Below the pieces are notes generated by a model. It had not been told where the DNA came from. It saw only the letters and a program-made list of their open reading frames with translations, and ran no database searches. Position numbers and translations under genes: made by a program. This document shows positions 18,085 through 27,694 of a stretch of DNA of 64,000 nucleotides, in pieces; the stretch's first letter is position 1, and every line of letters begins with the position of its first letter. The DNA is from Sphingobacterium cellulitidis (GTDB taxonomy: Bacteria; Bacteroidota; Bacteroidia; Sphingobacteriales; Sphingobacteriaceae), in contig NOUX01000014.1 in the NCBI GenBank assembly GCA_002245855.1, positions 1 through 64,000 of the forward strand, written 5' to 3'.

Positions 18085-19584
18085 ATGAAACACAAAATAT
18101 TTTTGGCAATACTAGCAATTACTTTAGTCTTGTCTGGATGTAAAGATAGTTTCTTTGACATCAATACTAACCCTAATCAACCAACAAACCCATCGGTTAA
18201 ACCACAATACTTATTACCGATGGTGTTAAAACAAACCGCAACCCGGATGGGCACCCAATATTCTTGGGCAGCTTCTTGGACAGGATACTATGGACGTGGT
18301 GCAGATTATGGTCAAAGCATCCCGCTTGAAAACTATAATATTACCCCGCAATATCAACAAGCACAATGGTCAAATACCACAACAGGTTGGTATGATGTCC
18401 TAAATGATGCCGAATTAATGGCTAAAAAAGGGGAAGCAAGTGGCGAAACGTTCTATGTCGGTGTATCCAAAGTTATTAAGGCAATTGGCTACATGTACCT
18501 AGTGGATATGTATAATAATGTACCTTATTCCCAAGCTTTAAAAGGTGACTCTGCTATCGCTCCTGCTTATGATAAAGGCCCTGAAATCTATGCAGACCTT
18601 CTTGCTCAACTTGATGTTGCTCGCAATATTTTCAAATCAAACCCTACAATTTCTTCTGAAACGGCTGAAGCAGATGTCCTTTTTGAAGGAGATCTAACCA
18701 TGTGGAGAAAACTAGCAAATACCCAAGCATTAAAACTTCTGATTCATCAGTCTGAAGTGGTCAAAAACCCTACAGCTGAAATCGCTAAAATTACTGCTGA
18801 TGGTAGTGGTTTTATTGAAGCAGGAAAATCCGCTGACTTGAAACTTGTCTTCTCTAACAATGTGAACCAAGTCAACCCAGTTTACATTACTTATGTAGCT
18901 GACCAAAGTGGGATTCAAATGGATGGATTCAACCGTGTAAGCAAATACTTATTGAATAAATACACGTCTAACGACGATATCAGATATCAATACTTATTCT
19001 TACCTGCAATTTCTCCTCAAAACCCTAACGAAAGATGGGTTGGAGCTTTGTTCGGTGCACCTACAACTCCTAATTTGAACTCAATAAATCAATCTATCGT
19101 TGTAGGTACTGGAATTCTTTCAGATGGAACTCAACCATTATGGTTCTTCACTTCAATGGAAAGTCTGTTTTTGCAAGCAGAAGCAACTCAAAGAGGCTGG
19201 CTTCCTGGAAACGCAAAAACTGCTTATCAAAATGCAGTATCTGAATCCTTTAAATGGTTAGGTATTCCTAATGCCCAAACCGAAGCAAATCAACTTCTAG
19301 CAAACTCTGCAAATTGGGACAATGCTAGCAATAAATTGGAGCTAATCATCAATCAAAAATATCTGTCTTTACCAAGTATCAACAACTTCGAGGCATGGGT
19401 AGATTATAGAAGATTAGGATTTCCAAGCGACGTGCCTTTGTCAGCAAATCCAAATATCGGAAACCGCAAAATCCCTTTGCGTCTGATGTACCCTCAAGGT
19501 GAATACAGTTATAACAACGCAAATGTAACTGCACAAGGTGAAATCGACCCGCAAACTAGCCGGATTTTCTGGGACGTTAATTAA
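18085..19584 (+). CDS. SusD/RagB-type outer-membrane lipoprotein 1
   Basis: This is a surface lipoprotein that captures glycan and caps the SusC channel. The lipobox LVLSGC puts the acylated cysteine at residue 19 from ATG 18085, and the following KDSFFDINTNPNQPTNPS is the classic SusD-like family start. TPR-type helices follow, with AIGYMYLVDMYNNVPYSQAL and YADLLAQLD, and a C-terminus with NFEAWVDYRRLGFP and PLRLMYPQGEYSYN typical of the family. ATG 18085 is preferred to ATG 18073 because GGAGAAG precedes it and it gives a canonical signal peptide. The SusC partner is directly upstream and carries a stop codon, while this gene is intact, which suggests the lesion is recent. Confidence 0.93.
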   Translation: MKHKIFLAILAITLVLSGCKDSFFDINTNPNQPTNPSVKPQYLLPMVLKQTATRMGTQYSWAASWTGYYGRGADYGQSIPLENYNITPQYQQAQWSNTTTGWYDVLNDAELMAKKGEASGETFYVGVSKVIKAIGYMYLVDMYNNVPYSQALKGDSAIAPAYDKGPEIYADLLAQLDVARNIFKSNPTISSETAEADVLFEGDLTMWRKLANTQALKLLIHQSEVVKNPTAEIAKITADGSGFIEAGKSADLKLVFSNNVNQVNPVYITYVADQSGIQMDGFNRVSKYLLNKYTSNDDIRYQYLFLPAISPQNPNERWVGALFGAPTTPNLNSINQSIVVGTGILSDGTQPLWFFTSMESLFLQAEATQRGWLPGNAKTAYQNAVSESFKWLGIPNAQTEANQLLANSANWDNASNKLELIINQKYLSLPSINNFEAWVDYRRLGFPSDVPLSANPNIGNRKIPLRLMYPQGEYSYNNANVTAQGEIDPQTSRIFWDVN

Positions 19585-19631
19585 AATATCCTTCATCTTG
19601 TTCAATGAAGGAGTGATGAATAAATAGTACG

Positions 19632-19666
19632 ATAGTAGCAGCCAAAGGGTTGCTACTATTTTTTTA
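19632..19666 (+). terminator. Intrinsic terminator after SusD 1
   Basis: Arms ATAGTAGCA and TGCTACTAT around a 10-base loop are followed by T7, 47 bases past the SusD stop. Confidence 0.85.
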
Positions 19667-19735
19667 CCCCCTATTCCAAACCCCTATTCCATTAGAAATT
19701 ATCCCCAAAAAATCTATTTTATCCCTGATTTAGCT

Positions 19736-19743
19736 TACCTTTG
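19736..19743 (+). promoter_or_regulatory. Promoter -7 box for menG
   Basis: TACCTTTG matches TAnnTTTG and lies 21 bases before ATG 19765. Confidence 0.5.
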
Positions 19744-19764
19744 GCAGATATTAAAAAATTAAGA

Positions 19765-20505
19765 ATGAGCGAAAACAAGATTATTCTTCCTGACCAAGCT
19801 TCTCATGAACAAAAACATGTGCAAGTAAGAAAAATGTTCAATTCCATTTCTGGAAATTACGACAAACTCAACAAAGTCATCACCTTTGGAATGGAAAAGG
19901 GTTGGAAGAAAAATGTATATAATCTCGTTGCTTCTAAAAACCCAAATACTATTTTAGACATCGCCACAGGTACTGGTGATATGCTCCTGCTCTTTGCAAA
20001 TAGCAAAGCAACCGAGATCATCGGAACCGATATCTCTGAAGGAATGCTTGCCGTGGCAGAAGAGAAAGTGAAACAATTAGGCTTACAAAACAAGATCAAA
20101 CTTGATCAGCAAGATGCTGAAAATCTCAACTTTCCTGACAACCACTTCGATGCAATCAGCATTACTTATGGAATTCGTAATTTCGAAAACCTTGATAAAT
20201 GTCTCCAAGAAATCTATCGAGTTACAGCACCTGGCGGTCAGTTAATTGTACTTGAAACTTCCGTGCCTCAAAACTTCTTCCTTAAATCCGGACACTTCGT
20301 TTATACAAAATGGATCATGCCCCTTTTGAGCAGAATGTTTAGTAAAGATAAAACAGCTTATAAATATCTGTCCAAATCTGCATTGAATTTCCCTTATGGT
20401 GAAGCTCTTAAAAAAAGATTTGAACAAGCAGGATATACCGAGGTAAAAATAATGCCTCAATTCTTTGGTGCATCAACAATATACCAAGGAATTAAATCAA
20501 AATAA
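19765..20505 (+). CDS. menG: Demethylmenaquinone methyltransferase (MenG/UbiE family)
   Basis: This enzyme carries out the last step of menaquinone synthesis, SAM-dependent C-methylation of demethylmenaquinone. The 246-residue protein has motif I LDIATGTGDML, GTDISEGMLAVAEEKV, the UbiE signatures FNSISGNYDKLNKVITFGMEKGW (about 25-47) and DAISITYGIRNFENL, and the late VLETSVPQNFF. Because Bacteroidota use menaquinone and lack ubiquinone, the MenG role is more likely than UbiE. ATG 19765 is used, since the frame upstream opens only from a TTG and the promoter box lies at 19736. It is monocistronic with its own terminator. Confidence 0.93.
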   Translation: MSENKIILPDQASHEQKHVQVRKMFNSISGNYDKLNKVITFGMEKGWKKNVYNLVASKNPNTILDIATGTGDMLLLFANSKATEIIGTDISEGMLAVAEEKVKQLGLQNKIKLDQQDAENLNFPDNHFDAISITYGIRNFENLDKCLQEIYRVTAPGGQLIVLETSVPQNFFLKSGHFVYTKWIMPLLSRMFSKDKTAYKYLSKSALNFPYGEALKKRFEQAGYTEVKIMPQFFGASTIYQGIKSK

Positions 20506-20540
20506 TAACTACTTATTATTTTTCAATTCAACAATTTTAG

Positions 20541-20575
20541 AAAATGGATCGTGTGAAAACACAATCCATTTTTTA
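20541..20575 (+). terminator. Intrinsic terminator after menG
   Basis: AAAATGGAT-c-GTGT, a GAAA loop, then ACAC-a-ATCCATTTT and T4, 35 bases beyond the menG stop. Confidence 0.85.
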
Positions 20576-20627
20576 TTGTTTATTAAAATCATATTCACAC
20601 TGCTATTTAATAAACAAATCCTAAAAA

Positions 20628-22226
20628 ATGCACTCCTTATTGCCATTTATCCTGGTTTTAATCTTGTTAATCGTATTCTTAACGATCTTTGCAAACAAGT
20701 TAAAAGTTGCTTACCCAATTTTATTGGTTTTAGCAGGTTTAGCCATCAGCTTCGTCAAGGGATTACCTATATTAAAAATCGATCCAGACTTGATTTTCTT
20801 CGTCTTTTTGCCCCCACTCCTCTACGAAGCAGCCTGGGGCGTTTCTTTCAAGGAAATGAAGAAATGGTGGCGAATAATCGGCAGTTTCGCTTTTTTGGTT
20901 GTCTTCTTTACAGCCTTCCTCGTAGCAATTATCTCCAATCAGATAATCCCCGGATTTACCATTGCTTTGGGATTCGTACTGGGCGGTATTGTTTCTCCCC
21001 CTGATGCTGTAAGTACTGGCGCTATCACCAAATTCGTAAAAATCCCAAAAACAACAACCGCCATCCTTGAAGGCGAAAGCTTACTCAATGACGCTTCTTC
21101 CTTAATCATTTTCCGATTTGCTTTAGTGGCTGTGGGGACTGGACAATTTATCTGGCAGGATGCTGGACTCAACTTCCTATGGATGTTGTTCGGAGGTGTA
21201 GGTATCGGATTATTGGTCGCTCAGATTTTCATCTGGATTCATAAACACCTACCTACCGAAGCCGCATCGGACATAGCACTCAGCCTCATCAGCCCTTATT
21301 TCATGTATTGGATTGCTGAGCAAATCCATTGCTCCGGAGTATTGGCAGTCGTTGCAGGCGGCTTATTCATGTCTTCGCAACGATTAAATTACCTCGCTGC
21401 CAGTAGCCGAATTAAAGGCGCATCTGTATGGGAAAGCTTTGTTTTCCTTTTAAATGGAATGGTTTTCCTCCTAATAGGATTAGACCTCCCAGAAATTGTT
21501 GCTGGAATCCGAGCCCACGGAACCCCTTTAGGAACAGCAATAGGCTATGGAGTCCTGATCACCATTGTCCTTATCGCTGCAAGAATGATTTCTGCTTTCG
21601 CAGCAATGCTAGCAACAATAATCTTTAGGCCAAAAGTAGCACACCAACAACAATTTAGCACCAGAAGATGGTATACCCCTTTATTAATGGGTTGGACTGG
21701 TATGCGCGGAGTAGTTTCCCTTGCCGCGGCATTGGCAATCCCATTGACTCTACCTAATGGAGAAGCATTCCCCCATCGAAACCTAATCTTGTTTATTACT
21801 TTCGTCGTAATCCTTTTAACCCTGGTTATCCAAGGACTCACTCTTCCTTATCTCATTAAGAAAACAAATCCTTTTAAAGGTTATATCAACGAGGAGGAAA
21901 ACCATCAGTCTTCAAAAATAAAAATGAAATTGGGCTTAAAATCCCATGTATATACCTTCATAAAAGACAATTACGAATCCCAACATCCTGATGACCCTGC
22001 AATGCAAAGAATATTAAAATATTGGGAAGACCAATCAAAAGTTCAAGACAATTCCTGGATGAATGGAGTCAGCAAAAAAATGCTCCTGGAAATCTTTTCT
22101 CAACAAAGAATCTATCTCACTAACCTCAATAAGGAAGAGGAGTATGATGAAGAGTTAATTAGAAATCAAATCTATCAAATTGACCTCGAGGAGGAAAGAA
22201 TAATCTTGGTTTTTGACAAACAATAG
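20628..22226 (+). CDS. CPA1 family Na+/H+ antiporter
   Basis: This 532-residue integral membrane protein has about 12-13 helices (to residue 415) and a charged cytosolic tail of roughly 115 residues. Family marks include FFVFLPPLLYEAAW (about 60-73), GGIVSPPDAVSTGA, and the ion-binding GESLLNDASSLIIF (about 148-161), which has the Asn-Asp pair of electroneutral CPA1 exchangers. Others are GWTGMRGVVSLAAALAIPL and the tail following IKKTNPF. It exchanges cytosolic Na+ (or K+) for H+ and supports pH and salt homeostasis; ion preference cannot be read. The gene has its own promoter region after the menG terminator, and a hypothetical gene follows 70 bases downstream. Confidence 0.9.
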   Translation: MHSLLPFILVLILLIVFLTIFANKLKVAYPILLVLAGLAISFVKGLPILKIDPDLIFFVFLPPLLYEAAWGVSFKEMKKWWRIIGSFAFLVVFFTAFLVAIISNQIIPGFTIALGFVLGGIVSPPDAVSTGAITKFVKIPKTTTAILEGESLLNDASSLIIFRFALVAVGTGQFIWQDAGLNFLWMLFGGVGIGLLVAQIFIWIHKHLPTEAASDIALSLISPYFMYWIAEQIHCSGVLAVVAGGLFMSSQRLNYLAASSRIKGASVWESFVFLLNGMVFLLIGLDLPEIVAGIRAHGTPLGTAIGYGVLITIVLIAARMISAFAAMLATIIFRPKVAHQQQFSTRRWYTPLLMGWTGMRGVVSLAAALAIPLTLPNGEAFPHRNLILFITFVVILLTLVIQGLTLPYLIKKTNPFKGYINEEENHQSSKIKMKLGLKSHVYTFIKDNYESQHPDDPAMQRILKYWEDQSKVQDNSWMNGVSKKMLLEIFSQQRIYLTNLNKEEEYDEELIRNQIYQIDLEEERIILVFDKQ

Positions 22227-22296
22227 CGAACAGCAAAAAATTTGTCGACAACAATTCCACTTTCAAATCGTTTATCAATAAACAAACGAATTTAAT

Positions 22297-22746
22297 ATGC
22301 CAACGCTAGAACAAAGAATTGAAGAATTAAATAGACAATTTGGCTTTAGAGAGCATCCTGAGGATTTCAACTTCGAACTTAATCCCGAAAGAATAGCATA
22401 TAAGAATGAAGCTTTAAGAACGAAAAATAGAGATCTATATGCATCCTATTTAGCAGATAATTATCCTAGAGAAATGGATCGTGAATTAGCAGATTTCGAT
22501 ACCAAAGCAAATAAATTGATTCAAATCAGCAAGGATGAAGCTGAACAATTATTCCAGGAGAATAAAATTAATATGCTGAAAAGCGATATTAGCTTTAAAG
22601 ATCCAGATGCCATTTTTCAAATGAAAAAAGTCAATGATGAAGACTTGGAGTGGCATCTCGAAGGTCATGAAACCGATTTACTCAATGGTAACTCAAAACC
22701 ATATGAAGCACTTGAAGGCAAAAGTAATATCTGGCTATTACAGTAA
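22297..22746 (+). CDS. Hypothetical hydrophilic protein (149 aa)
   Basis: This unrecognised protein is soluble and strongly charged, with no signal peptide, membrane segment or cysteines. Its first 80 residues look helical (LEQRIEELNRQFGF, KNEALRTKNRDLYASYLADNY), and the end contains EDLEWHLEGHETDLLNG. It lies 70 bases after the antiporter on the same strand and could be co-transcribed with it, although a leader with no terminator is all that shows this. Codon use resembles its neighbours, so it is likely a genuine cytosolic protein of lineage-restricted distribution. Confidence 0.72.
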   Translation: MPTLEQRIEELNRQFGFREHPEDFNFELNPERIAYKNEALRTKNRDLYASYLADNYPREMDRELADFDTKANKLIQISKDEAEQLFQENKINMLKSDISFKDPDAIFQMKKVNDEDLEWHLEGHETDLLNGNSKPYEALEGKSNIWLLQ

Positions 22747-22796
22747 TATTATTAGAGTATTAAAATTGAGATAATTCCTAAAAACTCCTGTATAAA

Positions 22797-24749
22797 CTAC
22801 AAATCTCCAATCTTTTCTAAAAATATTCTATCCAACTCAAATTCATTACCTTTCTCCCCTAATTTTCGGACATGGAAGGTAATGGAATTAGTTTGTTTCG
22901 TAATTTTTAAAGTCCCCATTTCAATTTTATTATTTAATTTCTCCTGATCCGCTTGACTCGATTTCCAATCAGAAACCATTTTCTGACGCTGCCAGATAGC
23001 AAACTCCGCCCCATTTTCCTTCTCAAAATATGAAATTGATAATTTGTACTCCCCTTCTGGAACATCCGTCAACATCACCCGGACTGTATGATGCCCATCT
23101 GTACGCATCCGCAACCCTCGATCATGCTTCACTTCTGCTCCGCCACCTAATGTCACTTCCATCAGTTGCGGGAAATACTCATGCTCATTCGGTAAATAAA
23201 CTGTCCGCAATTCCTCACTAGGCTCTATCTTCCTTTTCAAAGGTTGCGCAGCATAATACATCGCAATAGAAGTGTAATCTACAGGAAATTCATTCCCTTC
23301 AGGTCCATGTTCTATCATATGATCTATCTCCTTTTCAAACGGCATTTTATCCGTCATAAAAAATCGATATGCTCCGGTCCTTCCCATCGGTAAACTATAA
23401 TCCAAGGAGCCATGTATCGGCAAACTAATTCCTCGATCCCATCGATCTAACAAGGCATACCACCCCCCATTATAATAATCCTCCGAACCAGTACCATGCA
23501 ACCTTTGCTTGCCATCAACATGGGTTACATCATCTCCCTCAAAAAATAAGGTCATTCCTGCACGTAATCCCTGAGCCATATGAATAGTACCTATATAATG
23601 CCCCTTGCCACTCGTCTTCAAAAACTCATAATATTGACCAGTTTCTGGCTTCTCTCGTTTCCAAACTGCATAATATTTGCCTTCTCGGTCCTTATCCCTA
23701 GCATTATCCGAATAATAAACCTTGGTTTTTATGGATATGGGAGACTGACTTTCATTTGCCCGCTTTTTATAAACCAAACTCATTTCAGCTTTTTGATCAA
23801 ATGGCATTGGGATATAACTGTAGTTTAAATTTCCTTTGCTCCCCATAAACAAACTGCGCATGGCCTTTTTGCCATAAGCATAACCGAAATAATCCGCTAT
23901 TGGCGCATAAATACTCTCTATCTCCTCCCCATCCCATTTTGCTGACAGTATGATATCCTTTGAAAACCCCTCAAATGAGGTTCCAGCATCAATCTCAAAC
24001 CCTACAATTCGACCTGCTTTATCCGTCTCGAAAAATTCAATCTCCTCACCCGGCTGTATCACGATGCTCTTTTCTATGGCTTTTACCCCCTCAGATTTCC
24101 CTTTTTCAAATAATGCTATACTCGGATTATTCTCAGAATAAACACGACCTACTTCCTCAATCTTGGACTTCTCCAAATCGCTGAATTTTCCTGTATACGA
24201 ACTGACCTTTGAATTCGGTAAACTCCGATTCTGAATCTGTAGAAATAGAATTTTCTCGCCCTCAAATACAATTTTCAGCGATTTCTGATAGGAAATGGGT
24301 AAATAGCTGTAATATCCTCCAACTTCATTTCCTGAAATACCACGTACAAATGGAAAAACCTTCCCCGAAAATAAATCTGAAAATCTAATCCTTAATCTCG
24401 CTTTCTTCTCTCCATCAAAATAAAAGGCTAAGGTGTCATCGGTAGGTGTTGGTGTCCAAATTCGATTCACAACTCCCGGCCCCTTAAAATCTGCTATGAC
24501 AAGATTATTCCCCTCTTTGCGGATAAAGGAATAAGCTCCTCCAAATCCATCATCATTCTTCCCTGTGCGATCATAACTTGATATCTGCTCCACATATTCA
24601 AAGGGTCTATAACTTGGAAGCAAATCAGGCCTTATTAAATTATCCAACTCTGCAATAAAACTGTAATCAGCCTTCTGCGAATAACTCAATCCAACATTTA
24701 AAATACCGATTGAACATAATACCAGGAAATTTAGGAATACTCGTTTCAT
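22797..24749 (-). CDS. Secreted DUF2961/GH172-family glycoside hydrolase
   Basis: DUF2961 proteins form glycoside hydrolase family 172, which includes alpha-D-arabinofuranosidases and difructose-anhydride hydrolases, so arabinofuranosyl or fructofuranosyl linkages are the likely targets. The 650-residue protein has a signal peptide (about 1-24), the N-terminal SSYDRTGKNDDGFGGAYSFIRKEG stretch, GPGVVNRIWTPTP, and the signature HGTGSEDYYNGGWY with its probable catalytic Glu423. The last 140 residues form a second beta domain (GEYKLSISYFEKENGAEFAIW). It lies 134 bases downstream of the GH43-like gene on the same strand; together they suggest attack on an arabinose-containing glycan. The catalytic assignment rests on family knowledge. 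Confidence 0.85.
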   Translation of the reverse strand: MKRVFLNFLVLCSIGILNVGLSYSQKADYSFIAELDNLIRPDLLPSYRPFEYVEQISSYDRTGKNDDGFGGAYSFIRKEGNNLVIADFKGPGVVNRIWTPTPTDDTLAFYFDGEKKARLRIRFSDLFSGKVFPFVRGISGNEVGGYYSYLPISYQKSLKIVFEGEKILFLQIQNRSLPNSKVSSYTGKFSDLEKSKIEEVGRVYSENNPSIALFEKGKSEGVKAIEKSIVIQPGEEIEFFETDKAGRIVGFEIDAGTSFEGFSKDIILSAKWDGEEIESIYAPIADYFGYAYGKKAMRSLFMGSKGNLNYSYIPMPFDQKAEMSLVYKKRANESQSPISIKTKVYYSDNARDKDREGKYYAVWKREKPETGQYYEFLKTSGKGHYIGTIHMAQGLRAGMTLFFEGDDVTHVDGKQRLHGTGSEDYYNGGWYALLDRWDRGISLPIHGSLDYSLPMGRTGAYRFFMTDKMPFEKEIDHMIEHGPEGNEFPVDYTSIAMYYAAQPLKRKIEPSEELRTVYLPNEHEYFPQLMEVTLGGGAEVKHDRGLRMRTDGHHTVRVMLTDVPEGEYKLSISYFEKENGAEFAIWQRQKMVSDWKSSQADQEKLNNKIEMGTLKITKQTNSITFHVRKLGEKGNEFELDRIFLEKIGDL

Positions 24750-24883
24750 GATTTTGGATTTAGATTTATAGGTCGCTTATAACATCTGTTTAACGTTTAA
24801 GCTACCCTAAGATAATGAAAATTATCAAATAATAAATTGAATTTCACGGCAATACCTAAACCTCAACCAAAAAACATCCCCCT

Positions 24884-26419
24884 TTAATATCGCAAGGAAA
24901 ACTCCTTAAAAAGAGCTTCCTGATCTACACTTCCTGAAACATGGATCCCTGGTCGCGGACTCCTATCCCAAGGTGCCAAATCTCTTATACTAAATAAATC
25001 TTTTTTGCTAATGGTTATGGAAAGCCATTGCCCCTTTTTTATGGAATAATATGCAGAAACACCTAAATCTTGCTTGCTCTCTAATTTTAATTCTACTTCC
25101 TTACTTCCGTTTGCTATTTCAATATTTGAAAGCTCTTCAAACTGGTCTCCTTTCTGAACCCAACTAATTAACTGATTACCTTCAATAGAAACTCCAATTG
25201 CCTTATCCTGGTCCCCATAAATACAGATACCTTTCCTTAATGAATGATTTGAGTTTCCTAAATCTATTTTTGCTGTAACAGCATAAACTTTGTTGGCTGG
25301 TCGCCATGTCAACACCGATCCTATAGGATTTCCCGCCTTTTGCCCCGATGCAACGCGCAATCCAGCTTTACTTAATCCATACTTTGGAATTGAATTCCTA
25401 AAATCCCACTGCCCAAAGAATTTTTCCTTGCTGAGTTTCCTGAAGTCCAAATGAAGATCAGAAGTACTTTTATCTGCATCATTTTCAATAAACTCAAAAA
25501 CAGGCGTATCCTTGTCTGACCAAACCAATCTGGCTAATAATCCTTGCCTTCCTGTATAAACTGTCCCATCCTGATTATATCCATGAAAAACATAATAATA
25601 ATCACCCTTTTTATCCTCGACAAAAGTTCCGTGTCCCATACATTTCCAACCTTCATTGCTACCTAACAAGACTGCTTCTCCTACATCCTCATAAGGACCT
25701 TGAATGGTCTTTGAACGAACAGCCTGAACATGATAATCACAGCCCGGACCACAACATGCCCCCGCAGAATAAAACATATAATAATATCCTCCATGTTTCA
25801 CAAAACTCTGACCTTCAATCCCAATTTTGGCGCTATCCAATAAGATGGAAAATGGCTCTCCCTCTAATCTTAAGCCATCTGTAGAAAGCTTACTCCCCAA
25901 TAACTCTATAGGACGTTTATCTAAACCATAAGCCTTCCACGTCATAAATAATTCCTGCCCTTCCTTTACAACAAAGGCATCAATTGATTCAGTTCCAAAG
26001 TCTACGACAACACCCTGATCCACAAATCCCCGATCAGGATATTTGGAAGTCGCTACTCCTATGCACGAAACCCCATCGCTTTTACGCTTCGCCGAATAAT
26101 AAACATAATAGGTTCCATTCTGATAATAATACTCAGGGGCCCAAAAGGAGGATTGAATCCAATCTGGCGTCTTCTCAAAAACAAAACCTACCTGATCCCA
26201 ATTCCGCAAATCTTTCGATTTATATATTGGTAAATGTGGAGCCCATTCACTGGAAGTACCAACCGCAAAATACTGCCCATCCGCATAAATTACACTTGGA
26301 TCCGCAAAATCCCCAACAATATGCGCTTGCTCTTGAGCCAAAAGCTTCAGATTGCTAAACAAGCCCACCATGAAAATAAAAACACAAAAAATCCGTGAAA
26401 AAAATCGCTGAATTGCCAT
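24884..26419 (-). CDS. Secreted GH43-like glycosidase (arabinofuranosidase/xylosidase type)
   Basis: This 511-residue protein has a signal peptide (about 8-28) and a five-bladed beta-propeller of the GH43 superfamily. The three acids expected of the family are placed plausibly: the base in GDFADPSVIYADG (Asp40), the pKa modulator in TESIDAFVVKEG (Asp147) and the acid in IGIEGQSFVKHGG (Glu202). SFWAPEYYYQNGTYYVYYSA is also a hallmark. Residues from about 330 form a C-terminal lectin-like beta-sandwich often found in beta-xylosidases. A doublet ACCGPGC near 225 is unusual. It is followed by the GH172-like gene. Substrate specificity (arabinan, arabinoxylan or other) cannot be settled from sequence alone. 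Confidence 0.85.
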   Translation of the reverse strand: MAIQRFFSRIFCVFIFMVGLFSNLKLLAQEQAHIVGDFADPSVIYADGQYFAVGTSSEWAPHLPIYKSKDLRNWDQVGFVFEKTPDWIQSSFWAPEYYYQNGTYYVYYSAKRKSDGVSCIGVATSKYPDRGFVDQGVVVDFGTESIDAFVVKEGQELFMTWKAYGLDKRPIELLGSKLSTDGLRLEGEPFSILLDSAKIGIEGQSFVKHGGYYYMFYSAGACCGPGCDYHVQAVRSKTIQGPYEDVGEAVLLGSNEGWKCMGHGTFVEDKKGDYYYVFHGYNQDGTVYTGRQGLLARLVWSDKDTPVFEFIENDADKSTSDLHLDFRKLSKEKFFGQWDFRNSIPKYGLSKAGLRVASGQKAGNPIGSVLTWRPANKVYAVTAKIDLGNSNHSLRKGICIYGDQDKAIGVSIEGNQLISWVQKGDQFEELSNIEIANGSKEVELKLESKQDLGVSAYYSIKKGQWLSITISKKDLFSIRDLAPWDRSPRPGIHVSGSVDQEALFKEFSLRY

Positions 26420-26608
26420 AAGGTTTAAAATTGAGAACCTTAAAATAATAATAATTCCTTAGAAATATTGTTTTTAAATCAACTTGCTAAATAGTTTAAG
26501 CTTCCACATTAACCTTCTAACTCAAAAAATTCTACTTAAAAATGAATCAATGGAACTGAATTTGTTGTTTTCTTCATTTGGTCTAAATGAAATTTAAACT
26601 ATAAGGCA

Positions 26609-27310
26609 ATGACTGAATTGGCAAACCTCAAAAAAGAAGATCTAAAAAGAATATTTGATAACTTCTATCAATATAATGATCAAGTAATTCAATTTCGCGA
26701 TTACACAAACCAGGTTATCCTCGTACCACAAGCAGACCCTAATTCCTTTAAAAAGATTGCGGGATTTTTTGCCGACAAAAATCATGTCTATACTCAAATT
26801 CTAAGTGCTGATTCTCCCCCAAAATCCATCCAAAATCATAATGGTTTTTCCATCAATAATCCTGAAGCCAAATGGGAATTTATTATCATCGATGGTATAG
26901 ATGGCAAAACCTTCAAATATGTAAAGGAAAAATATGACACTGTTTATTGGATGGATAAAAATAATATTTACTATAAAGTGGACAACTCCGTGGTTCCTCT
27001 ACCAAATGCTGATTATAAGACATTTGAGTATCTCGATTTCTTATATGCAAAAGACAAAAATCATATTTATTATGAAGGCAAAATTTTGCCTATTGACGTC
27101 AATGATTATTCTTTGAATCAATGGGGCTTCATAAAGGACAAAACCAATATTTATCATTATGATTTTAAAATCCCTTTAGACCCCGAATCCTTTGAGGTTC
27201 TCTATTACAACCTTATTAAACAACCTATTATTTTGCAGGACAAAAACGGTAAGTATGAGTACACCCGTTCCACGCAAGCGGATGCAAAAATCATTAAACA
27301 GGATAATTAA
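26609..27310 (+). CDS. DKNYY-family repeat protein
   Basis: This 233-residue soluble protein is built from repeats of the DKN..YY type: ADKNHVYTQIL (about 52-62), MDKNNIYYKVDNSVVPLPNAD, AKDKNHIYYEGKILPIDVND and KDKTNIYHYDFKIPLDPE. Each is followed by a turn and a hydrophobic FKYV/FEYL step. This matches the DKNYY family (PF13644), whose members are mostly periplasmic or cytosolic proteins of unknown function. No signal peptide is evident from ATG 26609. Its neighbour YwbE starts 50 bases downstream with its own promoter box. No biochemical role can be assigned. Confidence 0.8.
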   Translation: MTELANLKKEDLKRIFDNFYQYNDQVIQFRDYTNQVILVPQADPNSFKKIAGFFADKNHVYTQILSADSPPKSIQNHNGFSINNPEAKWEFIIIDGIDGKTFKYVKEKYDTVYWMDKNNIYYKVDNSVVPLPNADYKTFEYLDFLYAKDKNHIYYEGKILPIDVNDYSLNQWGFIKDKTNIYHYDFKIPLDPESFEVLYYNLIKQPIILQDKNGKYEYTRSTQADAKIIKQDN

Positions 27311-27334
27311 TAAAGCATTTTCCCTACAAAGCCC

Positions 27335-27342
27335 TAAATTTG
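27335..27342 (+). promoter_or_regulatory. Promoter -7 box for the YwbE gene
   Basis: TAAATTTG matches TAnnTTTG and is 18 bases before ATG 27361. Confidence 0.5.
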
Positions 27343-27360
27343 CCGATAAATCAAATAATC

Positions 27361-27564
27361 ATGAGCGATCCAAATTCTAGAAGCAATATAAAACCAGGTA
27401 TTCTCGTAAATATCATTTTGAAAAAAGACCAACGTTCCGGAAATCTAACTGAAGGAATTGTAAAAGATATCCTTACTTCTGCCCCATATCACAGCCGAGG
27501 AATTAAAGTTAGACTCACTGATGGTCAAATCGGAAGGGTTGCAGAAATTATCGATGAGGATTAA
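27361..27564 (+). CDS. YwbE family small protein
   Basis: This is a 67-residue protein of the YwbE family, recognisable by NIKPGILVNIILKKDQRSG (9-27), LTEGIVKDILTSAPYHSRGIKVRL (30-53) and DGQIGRVAEII. The fold is predicted to be a small SH3-like or OB-like beta-barrel, and the family has been noted for its KOW-like glycine pattern, but its function is unknown. ATG 27361 is the family start; an upstream in-frame extension (27340) is less likely because it overlaps the promoter box. It is intact and of typical length. Confidence 0.85.
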   Translation: MSDPNSRSNIKPGILVNIILKKDQRSGNLTEGIVKDILTSAPYHSRGIKVRLTDGQIGRVAEIIDED

Positions 27565-27619
27565 AACCTTTTCTAACAACAATCTGACAATACTATTCGT
27601 TTAACAAGCTTTTATTGAC

Positions 27620-27627
27620 TATGTTTG
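27620..27627 (+). promoter_or_regulatory. Promoter -7 box for the FemAB-like gene
   Basis: TATGTTTG matches TAnnTTTG and lies 68 bases before the chosen ATG 27695. Confidence 0.45.
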
Positions 27628-27694
27628 CCTCTTTTTGGCCCAAAGGCTGGTAATTTATTTATTTTCGCCATCCTTTCGAAAAGTTTTAGCAATC

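Noticed and set aside
26934..27380. Short plus-strand frames overlapping the DKNYY gene
   Set aside because: They are shifted readings of the DKNYY gene and its spacer with no independent start signals.
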